DNA from: Paraglaciecola sp. T6c
GTDB taxonomy: Bacteria; Pseudomonadota; Gammaproteobacteria; Enterobacterales; Alteromonadaceae
Reading direction: 5' to 3'
Assembly: GCF_000014225.1 (NCBI RefSeq)
Contig: NC_008228.1
Coordinates: forward strand, 2,480,001 to 2,544,000
Length of the DNA: 64,000 nucleotides
Under the pieces are notes generated by a model. The model ran no database searches, was not told the origin of the DNA, and saw nothing but the letters and a program-made list of their open reading frames with translations. Of the stretch, positions 46,184 through 55,678 are shown piece after piece; positions within the stretch are counted from its first letter, which is position 1; each line of letters begins with the position of its first letter. A program made the translations under genes and the position numbers.

Positions 46184-48388
46184 TTAATGTGCAACGCGTA
46201 GAGCTAATTTAATCACGTTGTTCAATTCATGATACATAACGGGTTTCACCAAGTGATAGCTCATGCCAGCTTCCTTTGTTTTTAGTTTGTCTTCTTCGTA
46301 GGCATTGCCGGTAAGCGCTACAATTTCAGTATCCACACCTTGGGCTTTAATGCATCTTGTTGTTTCAATACCACTCATATCGGGCAGGTTAATATCCATT
46401 AAGATTAAGTTGAAAGGTACCGTTGTTGCTAAATGAAGAGCCGCTGCACCAGTCGTTGCCACTTCGACTGTGTGTCCGTTTCGCTCGAGCATTGTTTTAA
46501 CGACCTCTGCATTAATTGGCTCGTCTTCCACAAGAAGTACGCTAGCAGGCTCAAAGGCTTCTGTTTTTAAAGAGCTTTTGTCAGACAGCACTCTGATTGA
46601 GTCAATAAATCGATTTTTATCCATTGGTTTTGCGAAACCTTGCCACATATGTTCGGTATTAAATCGATCATGACGAATGGACTCAGGCGAAGCTGATATG
46701 AAGATAAAGGGCGGGGCACTGGTACCAAACATCGCATGGATAGTTTCCGCTAATTCATAGCCGTTATACCCAGGCATATGAATATCAATAATTAACCCTG
46801 CATAATCTAAAATTTCGTCTTTCATAAGCAAGAATTGGGTAGCGGAGTCAAACAAATCTACCGTGAAACCATCTTCTTGCAGTATATGTGAAATGTGTAA
46901 ACGGCTAGTTTCTAGATCATCAATTACGGCGAACTTCGCTTTAGGATTAAGGTTCAGTGGCGTATTTGACCCAACACACTTTTCACTTCGCCCAAGTGGT
47001 ACAGAAAGTGTAAACGTACTGCCTCTTCCCAAAGTACTGCTTAACGCAAGATCCCCGCCCATTCCTTGTGCAAATTCTTTCGCAATGGTTAATCCCAACC
47101 CCGCACCGCTCATCGCAATGTTTTTTGTTTTGTCGACTTGGAAAAATTTATTAAAAATTTGATCTTGCTTGTCTTGCTCTATACCAACGCCAGTATCATT
47201 TATAAAAACGTCCAGCATGTAATGCTTGTTAACGATACTAAGTTTAACGTTGACTGAAATTCCACCGTTTACCGTAAATTTTACTGCATTATCTAGCAGG
47301 CTCTTTAATGCTTGAGTGAGCCTAAGTGGGTCTCCTATAGCGAATTGAGGAAGGGCGGAAGCCGCATTGTAGGAAAAGGTTAAGCCTTTCGTTTCAGCAC
47401 TAGAAGCAGTAGGGGCGATAACTGAATCTAATACGGTCAGCAGTTCAAAATCAATTTTGTCAAAGGTTAGTACTTTTGCTTCGATGCGTGATATGTCTAA
47501 TAACTCATCCACGAGGGACAAAAGTTGATTGCCCGCTTTTTGCGCTTTTTGAATGTAAGCTTTTTGATTATCTATATCTGTTTCTTGGCTGGCTAGCTCG
47601 AGCATGCCAAACATGCCACTAATAGGAGAGCGTAGTTTGTGGCTCATATTTGACAGAAATTGATTCTTTGTTTGTTGGTCCAATCCGGCATCTCGCTTTA
47701 CTCGATATGCGCGCTTGGTATTAAGAGAAAACCGATTTATCAGTTTAAAAAGCATTTGTTCGATAGGATAGATTAGGGCCACGATCGTTATTGCAAAGAC
47801 AATCAAACTGATAATGCTAGCAAGAATGCTAACGTTAACCATATGTCGACGGGCTTGTTTTTCATTTTCAGTAAATTGTGCTTCTGCTTGATCTAAATGA
47901 TCTACTAGCGGATTATACTTGTTGGATTCAATGGCTTGGTTGTTTCGGGTTTCGATCAATCCTGATGTAATAATTTGTTCAACATAAGCAAAAAACGCTT
48001 TTGACAGGCTATCGATGTTAGCTGAGTTAGAAAAATACAGATCATGAACGGAGTGATTACCTCCTTGAAAGACATTCCGTGGTAAGTCAGCAATTAAAAA
48101 GTAACTGTGATTATCACTAAATTGCTTCATCAAAACGATACTCTGACGTCTCAAAACGCGCTTTTCTTTAATGGCGAGCGGCTGTTCAAAACGATATAAA
48201 TTTAGCGTGATGTCACGAACAAGCAGTGACTGCTGAGAGGATAATTGAACAAACTCACTCGCTTTAGCTCTATCTTGTGCGCTGGAATAAGCATACAACC
48301 AAGGCAGACAAAGTAATATCAAGCTCACGACTGCGTAAATGACATAGCAACGCCTAATCTTTTGTTTAACAATGTGTTCAATATTCAA
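46184..48388 (-). CDS. Hybrid sensor histidine kinase with two receiver domains
   Basis: 734 residues. Two transmembrane helices (about 17-35 and 186-207) enclose a ~150-residue periplasmic domain of no recognised family. A HisKA domain has H250 in FLSNMSHKLRSPISG, then an HATPase with DNAVKF, DTGVGI and GAGLGLTIA, and two receivers (LIIDIHMPGYNG and LILMDINLPDMSG). The residue after the phosphorylated His is Lys where Glu or Asp is usual, so kinase or phosphatase activity may be altered. No partner regulator adjoins it. Confidence 0.88.
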   Translation of the reverse strand: MNIEHIVKQKIRRCYVIYAVVSLILLCLPWLYAYSSAQDRAKASEFVQLSSQQSLLVRDITLNLYRFEQPLAIKEKRVLRRQSIVLMKQFSDNHSYFLIADLPRNVFQGGNHSVHDLYFSNSANIDSLSKAFFAYVEQIITSGLIETRNNQAIESNKYNPLVDHLDQAEAQFTENEKQARRHMVNVSILASIISLIVFAITIVALIYPIEQMLFKLINRFSLNTKRAYRVKRDAGLDQQTKNQFLSNMSHKLRSPISGMFGMLELASQETDIDNQKAYIQKAQKAGNQLLSLVDELLDISRIEAKVLTFDKIDFELLTVLDSVIAPTASSAETKGLTFSYNAASALPQFAIGDPLRLTQALKSLLDNAVKFTVNGGISVNVKLSIVNKHYMLDVFINDTGVGIEQDKQDQIFNKFFQVDKTKNIAMSGAGLGLTIAKEFAQGMGGDLALSSTLGRGSTFTLSVPLGRSEKCVGSNTPLNLNPKAKFAVIDDLETSRLHISHILQEDGFTVDLFDSATQFLLMKDEILDYAGLIIDIHMPGYNGYELAETIHAMFGTSAPPFIFISASPESIRHDRFNTEHMWQGFAKPMDKNRFIDSIRVLSDKSSLKTEAFEPASVLLVEDEPINAEVVKTMLERNGHTVEVATTGAAALHLATTVPFNLILMDINLPDMSGIETTRCIKAQGVDTEIVALTGNAYEEDKLKTKEAGMSYHLVKPVMYHELNNVIKLALRVAH

Positions 48389-48449
48389 AATATGTCATCC
48401 AAGTGGCGTCAGTAGTCGGGTTGTCGAGCTGATTACCGCTCAGTCAGTG

Positions 48450-48965
48450 CTAATAACTGAGCTGCACGTGACGGGGCTGAATAAGTAATCCAATCGCTGT
48501 CTCGGGGGCCAGTGAGGCGCCTAAAAAATTAAAATCAGCCAGCGTGATATCAGGAAAATGCTCCACAATGGTTTGCTCAATCATCTCTACTACTTTGGAA
48601 GATTGACTTACCAGTTCGCTCCTCGCTAGCGCATTGTCGAATAACAGGCCGTTTAAAATTAGCTGTCTATTGATTGGATCAAACACAATATTGCCGGTTA
48701 ATTTAAACGGAATATTAATGCTCTCACCATGGCGCTGAGCAAGCATTGAAAACTCAACGGTCACGTGTTGTTCTAAAACGTTTAATACTAATTTGGGAGC
48801 AAAAAACGCGGCTTTAATGCCATTAAAATCCAATGCAAATGGGAACTGCTGGTTAAGTTGATGACTGATCTGCCTAATTGAAACACGATGCTTACCGTGA
48901 TCATCTGCTGATGCAGGGAAACTCAAAACAATTAAAGCGACACACACTGTTATTAAGCTCTGCAT
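48450..48965 (-). CDS. DUF1439 family exported protein
   Basis: 171 residues with a signal peptide (MQSLITVCVALIVLSFPASA) and a domain resembling DUF1439 (E. coli YceB), including VSIRQISHQLNQQFP near the start. YceB is a lipoprotein, but no lipobox Cys is present here, so the mature protein should be soluble in the periplasm. Function is unknown. It lies 61 bases before the hybrid kinase gene in the same direction, so they could share a transcript. Confidence 0.65.
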   Translation of the reverse strand: MQSLITVCVALIVLSFPASADDHGKHRVSIRQISHQLNQQFPFALDFNGIKAAFFAPKLVLNVLEQHVTVEFSMLAQRHGESINIPFKLTGNIVFDPINRQLILNGLLFDNALARSELVSQSSKVVEMIEQTIVEHFPDITLADFNFLGASLAPETAIGLLIQPRHVQLSY

Positions 48966-49249
48966 AACATTACCTACTCCTATCTACTTACGTTCAGAGT
49001 AATCTTTTACGCAAAATAGTCACTTGTACTTTAGGCGTATGTTTCACGCCTTGGGTTAAGAACACCTGCGCAGTACATATTCAAGCATTAACGGTCTGCG
49101 CATTAAATTGCAGTAAATGAATGGTAAATAAACTTCACCAGGTATAACATTGAACAGACGATTTGTTCAGTATTTGGCATTAAAACGTTGTTTTTATATA
49201 GGTAGAATGCTAACGGGCAGGGGAATGTGTCGTGTCGTTTTACTTTAAG
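48966..49249. other. Intergenic region upstream of glgC
   Basis: It separates the minus-strand DUF1439 gene from glgC. An inverted repeat TGAACA (49151-49156) / TGTTCA (49164-49169) with seven bases between the arms is a possible operator. No other structure is convincing. Confidence 0.35.
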
Positions 49250-49315
49250 ATGAAGAGGCGCATACTGTTGGCTGCTTATTCTGCTATGTGTTTATTGCTC
49301 ATCAAAGGAGGTTAA
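49250..49315 (+). CDS. Possible short leader peptide before glgC
   Basis: A 21-codon ORF (MKRRILLAAYSAMCLLLIKG, then one more Gly) whose stop lies three bases before the glgC start and whose last codons carry the glgC ribosome-binding site AAAGGAGG. It is hydrophobic with a basic N-terminus, but its own ribosome-binding site is weak (TTTAAG). It could couple translation to glgC; chance is also possible. Confidence 0.3.
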   Translation: MKRRILLAAYSAMCLLLIKGG

Positions 49316-49318
49316 ATC

Positions 49319-50638
49319 ATGGTTTATGCCGCATCGAGATATGTTAGTCAGTTAACGAAAGATACGCTTGCATTGGTGCTTGCCGGTGGCAAGGGCACGC
49401 GGTTAAAAGAGTTAACTGAGCATCAGTCAAAACCCGCATTGCATTTTGGGGGCAAATTCCGTGTCATAGATTTCACTTTGTCAAATTGTGTTAACTCAGG
49501 CATTCGGCAAATTGGTATTGCCACCCAATATAAATCGCACTCACTATTACGTCATTTGTCACAAGGCTGGAGCCACCTTAATCGTGATATGGGTGAATTC
49601 GTAGAATTGTTGCCAGCGAGTCAGCAATGTTCATCGCGTTGGTACCAAGGTACTGCAGACGCCTTGTTTCAAAATATTGAATTTATCAAAGAGCAGTCCC
49701 CCAAATATGTATTGGTGCTTGCGGGTGATCATATCTACAAGATGGATTATGCAGACATGTTAGCTCAGCATGTGCAAAGTGGTGCGGACGTTACAATAGG
49801 GGGGATTGAAGTACCTGTCCATGAGGCGGCGAATGCTTTTGGTGTGATGCAAATAAATAAATCAGGGCGTGTTGTGTCTTTTGATGAAAAGCCTGACTCG
49901 CCGTCGCCTTTGCCCGAGGATCCCGCCCTGGCATTGGCGTCAATGGGTATATATGTGTTTAACACTGAATTTCTGCTAAACGAATTACAAAAAGATGCTC
50001 ATTCCTTAACCTCGGAGCATGACTTTGGTAATGATATCGTTCCTCAATGTATTGCCGATTACGAAGTGCATGCGTTTCGCTTCACTGACTCTCTTTACGG
50101 ACTCAAACCTTATTGGAAAGATATTGGTACATTGGATGCTTTCTGGCAGGCAAATATCGATTTAATTGAGGTGACACCGAAATTAGATATTTATGATGAT
50201 TCGTGGCCTATCTGGACTTATCAAAAACAATCCCCCCCAGCAAAATTTGTGTTTAACAATGACAATCGACGAGGTAGTGCAACTGACTCAATGGTCTCGG
50301 GCGGTTGTGTTATCTCGGGGGCGACTATTGACCGCTCTTTGCTTTTTGTAGATGTGCGTGTTCATTCCTACAGCAAAATAACAGAGTCAGTCATCTTGCC
50401 CAACGTAGAGATTGGTCGTGATGTGAATATTCATCGCGCCATTATTGCTGCTAATTGCAGTGTTCCGAGTGGGATGAACATTGGGTTTGATCACGACGAA
50501 GATCAAGCACGTGGCTTTAGGGTAAGTCCGAATGGCATTGTATTGGTTACCCAGAACATGCTTGAAAACCTGCGGGAACAAGCGCCCTGGGAGCATGCGA
50601 TTCAACGTTATTCACAGCCTAAACACCTTCATTCTTAA
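49319..50638 (+). CDS. glgC: Glucose-1-phosphate adenylyltransferase
   Basis: 439 residues of the ADP-glucose pyrophosphorylase family. The nucleotide-binding [13 protein letters not shown] motif, the [25 protein letters not shown] stretch (activator/substrate region) and [22 protein letters not shown] and ERDFG-like [11 protein letters not shown] are clear; the C-terminal half is a beta-helix. It makes ADP-glucose for glycogen. AAAGGAGG precedes the ATG. It is a single gene; no glgA or glgB lies in the window. Confidence 0.95.
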
Positions 50639-50781
50639 GTGATCATTTATGGTCTATAGTAGGCCGAAAGTTGGGCGTGTAATACCTTATAAAATCGAAC
50701 CATGCGGGTTTAAAAGAGTCGTCGCTTGAGTTTATAGGTATAAACCGAAACCGATTACGCACAACACCGCATATCGAATAG

Positions 50782-50820
50782 CTGAGCAGGTGGTTATTAT
50801 AATAAACACTACCTGCTTAG
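50782..50820 (+). promoter_or_regulatory. Hairpin in the leader of fnr
   Basis: CTGAGCAGGT (50782-50791) pairs with ACCTGCTTAG (50811-50820) with one G-T pair, and the loop contains a palindrome TTATTATAATAA. It ends 25 bases before the fnr ATG. It may be an operator or an mRNA structure. Confidence 0.4.
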
Positions 50821-50845
50821 CCAGAACGTTTATAAGGAATTCACT

Positions 50846-51640
50846 ATGACCCAGTCTCATTCTATACAAGGCCCAACGTGTGAACATTGCGCTCTATCAA
50901 GAAACTGTACAGAAAAAGCGGAACAACTAGCAAATAAATCAAATAATCCGGTTTTGACCCACAAAATTTACCATAAGGGTGACAAACTGTTTTGTGCTGG
51001 TGATGCGTTTAACGCTTTATATATTGTGCGCTCTGGCTCAGCTAAAGCGAGTATTTCATCTATGGATGCTGAAGAGCAAATCGTTGACTTCTGCTTTCCG
51101 GGCGATTTAGTAGGTACTGATGGCTTTGCACAACTGCAACACGCGCAAACGGTCACATTTTTAGAAACTAGCAGTGTGTGCTATATCAGTCTGCATTCAG
51201 TGAATGCTTTGCTGGCGAATTCCGAGCAGGGTCGTCAACAGCTTTTGGGTAATATGAGCCGAAGCTTACTGATGCAACAACAACAAACCATGAGCTATCA
51301 CTGTATGACATCTGCACAGCGCGTGGCAGGATTTTTACTAGATCTCTCGGCTCGACTCGCTAAAAGAGGGCTGTCTAGCAACCAGCTAACGTTAAGTATG
51401 ACACGTATCGATATTGCTAATTACCTTGGCATGGCAATCGAAACCATTAGTCGTTTGCTTACGACGATGCAACAACAAGGCCTTATTCAAGTTCAAAGAC
51501 GCCAAGTTACCTTGTTGGATATACCTAAATTACAAGCATTGAGTCGTTTTGAAGTAGAAGAAAACGATTCATTATTTATGCAATCCAATACGGCGTTATT
51601 ACATGCGAATTCGTATACTTCGCAAGCCATGATCCAGTAA
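50846..51640 (+). CDS. fnr: FNR oxygen-responsive regulator
   Basis: 264 residues of the Crp/Fnr family. Cysteines C12, C15 and C21 (spacing C-x2-C-x5-C) and C112 match the four iron-sulfur ligands of FNR (Cys20, 23, 29 and 122), so it should bind an oxygen-labile 4Fe-4S cluster. The DNA-recognition helix lies in RIDIANYLGMAIETISRLLTTMQQQG. It activates genes with TTGAT-N4-ATCAA boxes, several of which are in this window. In many relatives fnr is next to the cco and uspE genes; here it is 12 kb away, between glgC and a rhodanese gene. Confidence 0.93.
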   Translation: MTQSHSIQGPTCEHCALSRNCTEKAEQLANKSNNPVLTHKIYHKGDKLFCAGDAFNALYIVRSGSAKASISSMDAEEQIVDFCFPGDLVGTDGFAQLQHAQTVTFLETSSVCYISLHSVNALLANSEQGRQQLLGNMSRSLLMQQQQTMSYHCMTSAQRVAGFLLDLSARLAKRGLSSNQLTLSMTRIDIANYLGMAIETISRLLTTMQQQGLIQVQRRQVTLLDIPKLQALSRFEVEENDSLFMQSNTALLHANSYTSQAMIQ

Positions 51641-51718
51641 TACCCAAAACCATCAATGACTCACTAAGGACGTTGGGTTAAGCTAATCAGATCATTTTCA
51701 ATGAATTTAAGGTTAGAT

Positions 51719-52066
51719 ATGGCTAAAACATTATTAGAAATAGTTGAAGAAATTAAACAGCATATCCCACATTTTGATTGCGATACGGCTGCAGTTAATC
51801 GAGCAAAAGACAATGGTTTACTGATTGATGTTCGTGAGCCATCAGAGCATGAAACAGAAAGTGTCACAGGAGCAATAAATATTCCTCGTGGCATATTAGA
51901 AATGAAAATGCTCACCTTAGAGCCGAATAGATCCCGGCCTATATATTTACATTGTGCCAGTGCGGTGCGCGCAGCACTGAGTGCGGAGCAATTGCACCGA
52001 GTAGGATATACCCATCTCTATGTAGTGACTGGAGAATTAAAAAATATCATTCAGGCCCATGCTTGA
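51719..52066 (+). CDS. Rhodanese-like protein
   Basis: 115 residues from ATG 51719, where AAGG stands seven bases before it; the ATG at 51701 has no site. The rhodanese domain spans most of the protein, with LLIDVREPSEHETESVTGAINIP and the active-site C79 in HCASAVRA (C-x5-R type loop). It probably carries persulfide sulfur. It lies 78 bases after fnr in the same direction. It is convergent with pfkA. Confidence 0.85.
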   Translation: MAKTLLEIVEEIKQHIPHFDCDTAAVNRAKDNGLLIDVREPSEHETESVTGAINIPRGILEMKMLTLEPNRSRPIYLHCASAVRAALSAEQLHRVGYTHLYVVTGELKNIIQAHA

Positions 52067-52085
52067 TCATTCGAGGAAGAGGCGT

Positions 52086-53204
52086 TTAGTCCAATATTAA
52101 GTCTCGACTTGTGTTGGGTGTCAAGTCCGGGGTGCCGAAGCAAATTCCCATCGCGATAGCGGTTTGAAGTGTTAAGTCATCAACAGGTACATTACGCGTC
52201 TTGTTTGCCACGCTCTCAAGTGCGACGTGGGAAAGTCTATTGCCTTTTTGGATCACAGCGCGGTTGAATTGTTTACTTTCCACTAATTTGGCGGCATAAC
52301 TGCCCAAATTAGTGGCAAATACTCTATCGAAAGATGTAGGGGAGCCGCCACGCTGAATATGGCCTAAGGTAGTTGCTCGTATCTCTGCATCCATAAACTC
52401 GCCTAATTGCACCTTCAATTGTTCTCCGATCCCCCCTAATCGGGAAGGCTCTGGACTATCCACAATATTTTCTCTTACGCTTACTTGGCCATTGACTGGC
52501 CTTGCTCCCTCTGCAACCACCACGATAGAAAAGTGATGGGAGCCCATACGTTCAGTGCACGCTTTGGCAACACGTTGTATATCGTAAGGATATTCAGGTA
52601 TAAGAATGCTGTCTGCACCCCCTGCAACTCCAGCATGAAGGGCTATCCAACCGGCGTTACGTCCCATTGTTTCAACAATCATGATCCGCTTATGAGATTG
52701 TCCTGTGGTGCGTAAACGGTCAATAGCATCGGTAACAATACTAACCGCTGTGTCAAAACCAAATGTTCGCTCAGTACACATCAAGTCGTTATCTATGGTT
52801 TTAGGGACGCCAACGACATTGATGCCTAATTTGCTCAGCTCATAGCCAATACTTAACGTACCATCTCCGCCTATGATAACCAGAGCATCTAATTGCAGTA
52901 GATCGTAATAGGCTTTAACCTCACCAGAGCAGTCTTTGCCTTTATAGTTAAAGGGATCTGCACGGTTACAGGTACCGATTATCGTACCGCCTAACGCAAA
53001 GATTCCACTGCAATCTTGATAGCTTATGGGTCGACTACGACGCTCAATAAAGCCTAAAAATCCATCTTCAATGCCTACGATTTCAGCGTTTGATGTCAGC
53101 ATAAGTGTTTTCGCGACACTACGTATCGCCGCGTTTAGACCAGGACAGTCGCCACCGCCGGTCAATATTCCAACGCGCAGGTTATTGTGGGTTAGTAACG
53201 CCAT
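52086..53204 (-). CDS. pfkA: ATP-dependent 6-phosphofructokinase
   Basis: 372 residues from ATG 53204, preferred because GGAG lies nine bases upstream and the conserved N-terminus (NLRVGILTGGGDCPGLNAAI) is near. The ATP-type Gly in IIGGDGTL contrasts with the PPi-type GGDD; PKTIDND carries the Lys of the long/mixed PFK group, so ATP use is likely but not sure. It phosphorylates fructose 6-phosphate. The start lies 23 bases inside the upstream dehydrogenase gene, so the two are co-translated. Confidence 0.88.
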   Translation of the reverse strand: MALLTHNNLRVGILTGGGDCPGLNAAIRSVAKTLMLTSNAEIVGIEDGFLGFIERRSRPISYQDCSGIFALGGTIIGTCNRADPFNYKGKDCSGEVKAYYDLLQLDALVIIGGDGTLSIGYELSKLGINVVGVPKTIDNDLMCTERTFGFDTAVSIVTDAIDRLRTTGQSHKRIMIVETMGRNAGWIALHAGVAGGADSILIPEYPYDIQRVAKACTERMGSHHFSIVVVAEGARPVNGQVSVRENIVDSPEPSRLGGIGEQLKVQLGEFMDAEIRATTLGHIQRGGSPTSFDRVFATNLGSYAAKLVESKQFNRAVIQKGNRLSHVALESVANKTRNVPVDDLTLQTAIAMGICFGTPDLTPNTSRDLILD

Positions 53205-54180
53205 TAACGACGGCTCCATTGTGTTCAAACTGATCGATATTATCTAAGGTGACCTGTGCGATTTTTGTCATTGCTTCTTTGGTGAAAAAAGCTTGATGAC
53301 AAGTCACGAGTACATTTGGAAAGGTAGTCAAGCGCGAAAACACGTCATCTTGAATGACGCTGTCTGATAAGTCTTCAAAAAAGAGTGCTTCTTCTTCCTC
53401 GTAAACGTCTAATCCTAATAACCCGATCTTGCCTGCTTTAAGCACTTTAATCGCCGCCTTAGTATCAATTAACTTACCACGGCTCGTGTTGATAATCGTT
53501 ACGTTAGGTTTCATTTTTGTTAATGCTGCTTCATCAATCAAATGATGAGTTGAATCATTAAGGGGGCAGTGCAGTGAGATAATATCACTTCGTTGAAACA
53601 GTGTTTCTAGCGACACGTACTCAACGCCGCCATCGATACATGAGTCATTTTTTTGCACATCATAGGCGATAACACGACAGCCAAAGCCAAGCATTATTTT
53701 GCTGAAAATTTGGCCAATTTTGCCTGTACCAATAACGCCTACCGTTTTGCCATGAATGTCATAACCCATTAAATTATTAAGTGAAAAGTCACCTTCTCGG
53801 ACGCGGTTATAGGCTCGATGAACCCGCCGGTTAAGGGTCATCAGTAAGGCGACAGCATGTTCAGCAACGGCGTAAGGTGAGTATGCAGGTACGCGAACCA
53901 CGCTTAAACCCAGCTGTTCTGCAGATGCTAAATCAACGTGGTTAAAGCCCGCAGAGCGAAGAGCTATTAATTGAATGCCTTTGTCTTTTAACGCGCTAAG
54001 CACCTCGGCATTTAGGCAATCGTTAATGAAGGCACACACTGCTACTTCGTCGGTTATCAAGTTTACCGTCTGAGCATTTAAATGCGGTTCAAAATAGCGA
54101 ATGTCGTGATGATGCTCTTTGTTTTCTTGCGTAAAATATTCTCGGTCGTAGGCTTTGGTATTATAAAAAGCAATTTTCAT
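53182..54180 (-). CDS. ldhA: D-lactate dehydrogenase-like 2-hydroxyacid dehydrogenase
   Basis: 332 residues from ATG 54180, where AAGGA stands eight bases before it. It is an NAD-dependent D-2-hydroxyacid dehydrogenase, nearest to fermentative LdhA: GKTVGVIGTGKIGQIF (NAD fold), LRSAGFNHVDL (Arg), INTSRGKLID and VTCHQAFFTKEA (His). It reduces pyruvate to D-lactate when oxygen is low. pfkA overlaps its 3' end. The promoter has an FNR box at a class II position. Confidence 0.9.
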   Translation of the reverse strand: MKIAFYNTKAYDREYFTQENKEHHHDIRYFEPHLNAQTVNLITDEVAVCAFINDCLNAEVLSALKDKGIQLIALRSAGFNHVDLASAEQLGLSVVRVPAYSPYAVAEHAVALLMTLNRRVHRAYNRVREGDFSLNNLMGYDIHGKTVGVIGTGKIGQIFSKIMLGFGCRVIAYDVQKNDSCIDGGVEYVSLETLFQRSDIISLHCPLNDSTHHLIDEAALTKMKPNVTIINTSRGKLIDTKAAIKVLKAGKIGLLGLDVYEEEEALFFEDLSDSVIQDDVFSRLTTFPNVLVTCHQAFFTKEAMTKIAQVTLDNIDQFEHNGAVVNGVTNPQ

Positions 54181-54220
54181 CAATTTGTTCCTTAAGCGTG
54201 ATACCCGTTAGCAAAAAAAT

Positions 54221-54261
54221 ATTGTACTCATTGTCTGTTCGGACAAATTGATAGTGAGCAA
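54221..54261 (-). promoter_or_regulatory. FNR-dependent promoter of ldhA-pfkA
   Basis: TTGAT-AGTG-AGCAA (54248-54261) matches nine of ten FNR positions; a -10 TACAAT (54226-54221) lies downstream on the minus strand. The predicted start, near 54214, is 41 bases from the box centre. A 16-base inverted repeat TTGTC...GACAA (54231-54246) lies between. Confidence 0.75.
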
Positions 54262-54535
54262 TTTTCTCATTTTTTTACTCGTCCTTTTTATTATAATTTT
54301 TTTTAAGATTTATCTATATAATATTTAGATTAACTTACTCAAATAGAGCGTCGACAATATGAATTGCTCGTCGCTTTTAGCATATCTTGTAGTGATTTTT
54401 ATTCAGTTAACGTGATATTTTTTATAAGCCACTGCCGTGTTATTTTGTTCCCAAGTTTAGGAATGGATTTTGCTTAATAATTACTATTGAAAAAGCAGAA
54501 CTGATGTTTTTTATTCACTAGAAAGGAGTTTACTT
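54262..54535. other. Intergenic region before the diguanylate cyclase
   Basis: Very AT-rich and without a gene. It carries the promoter of the diguanylate cyclase; GAAAGGAG (54521-54528) is its ribosome-binding site. Runs of T near 54264-54303 give a curved-DNA look. Confidence 0.4.
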
Positions 54536-55456
54536 TTGAATCAACCCACTACATTCCTGACTAACGACTCGTTAGCGAATGCAAAAATTTTAGTGGTGGA
54601 CGATCAACCTATTAATATTCAGGTGATCAACCAGATACTGGGGGATAGCTACCAATTAAACTTCGCTAAAACGGGCCAAGAAGCGTTAGATATTTGCTTA
54701 CGTGACGCACCGGATCTGATCCTGATGGACGTTATTATGCCGAATTTAGATGGCCTTACCACCTGTAGAATTATTAAGAACGATCCTGAAATAAGTGACA
54801 TTCCTATTGTATTTATTACCTCATTGCAGCGCTCAGAAGAAGAAAACGCGTGCTGGCAAGCCGGTGGCATTGATTATATGACCAAGCCGGTGAATCCGTT
54901 GCCGTTGAAAAACCGTGTTAGGGCGCACCTCACATTAAAATTTCAAGCTGATGTTCTTAAGAAGCTAGCCTACCTTGATGGCCTAACTGGGGTGTACAAC
55001 CGGCGCTATTTGGACGAGTATTTGGCGAAGCAGGTAGCGCAAGCAAAACGGACTAATCAGCCAATTTCTTTACTCATGGTCGACGTTGATCTGTTCAAGC
55101 AGTACAACGACGAATACGGCCATCTAGTGGCCGACGACCAGTTGAAACTTGTGGCCTTAACGGTAAGGAGCAGTTTAAATCGCCCAACTGATATTGCGGC
55201 AAGATATGGTGGTGAAGAATTCACGTGCGTGTTACCTAACACAGACGAACGCGGCGCAAAGCATGTTGCTAAAAAGATTCAACAGGCTGTTGACCAACTT
55301 AAAATCTCTCATCGGCTGTCACCGCATCAAATTTTGACGGTCAGTATAGGTGTATCTACTATCTTGCCAGACCAGAATTATTCTAGTGATCTTATTTCTA
55401 TAGCAGATAAAAACCTATATAAAGCCAAACACACAGGGCGTAACAAGGTCGTATAA
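54536..55456 (+). CDS. Response-regulator diguanylate cyclase (REC-GGDEF)
   Basis: 306 residues: a receiver domain (about 15-135, phosphoacceptor Asp in LILMDVIMP, Lys in MTKPVNPLPL) followed by a GGDEF domain with GGEEF in the active site and the inhibitory I-site RPTD five residues before it. It should make cyclic di-GMP when phosphorylated, with product feedback. The start is TTG at 54536, with a strong AAAGGAG site. No sensor kinase adjoins it. PleD/WspR-like in layout. Confidence 0.92.
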   Translation: MNQPTTFLTNDSLANAKILVVDDQPINIQVINQILGDSYQLNFAKTGQEALDICLRDAPDLILMDVIMPNLDGLTTCRIIKNDPEISDIPIVFITSLQRSEEENACWQAGGIDYMTKPVNPLPLKNRVRAHLTLKFQADVLKKLAYLDGLTGVYNRRYLDEYLAKQVAQAKRTNQPISLLMVDVDLFKQYNDEYGHLVADDQLKLVALTVRSSLNRPTDIAARYGGEEFTCVLPNTDERGAKHVAKKIQQAVDQLKISHRLSPHQILTVSIGVSTILPDQNYSSDLISIADKNLYKAKHTGRNKVV

Positions 55457-55605
55457 GACTTCACCATTTCACTGCTGTTCATTCTCGTTTGTTGTCTCAA
55501 GCATTCTGGCCTGTTAAGTCAAGCACACTCACACTGTCTTACCTTCGAGGGGCTCAGTGCATTAGGCTTCCAGCATAGATCTGATTGTCGTCCAACACTT
55601 TGTAC

Positions 55606-55636
55606 TTGACCTATGAGTGGCACATAGGTTTAACAT
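55606..55636 (+). promoter_or_regulatory. MerR-type promoter with 19-base spacer and dyad
   Basis: -35 TTGACC (55606-55611) and -10 TAACAT (55631-55636) are 19 bases apart, the overlong spacing used by MerR-family activators. A perfect dyad ACCTATG (55609-55615) / CATAGGT (55623-55629) with a seven-base centre fills the spacer. It drives the MerR-copA-cupredoxin genes. Confidence 0.85.
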
Positions 55637-55678
55637 GCATTCACTCGCTCAAAGTCAGCCTACGCAGAGGAGCACAAT

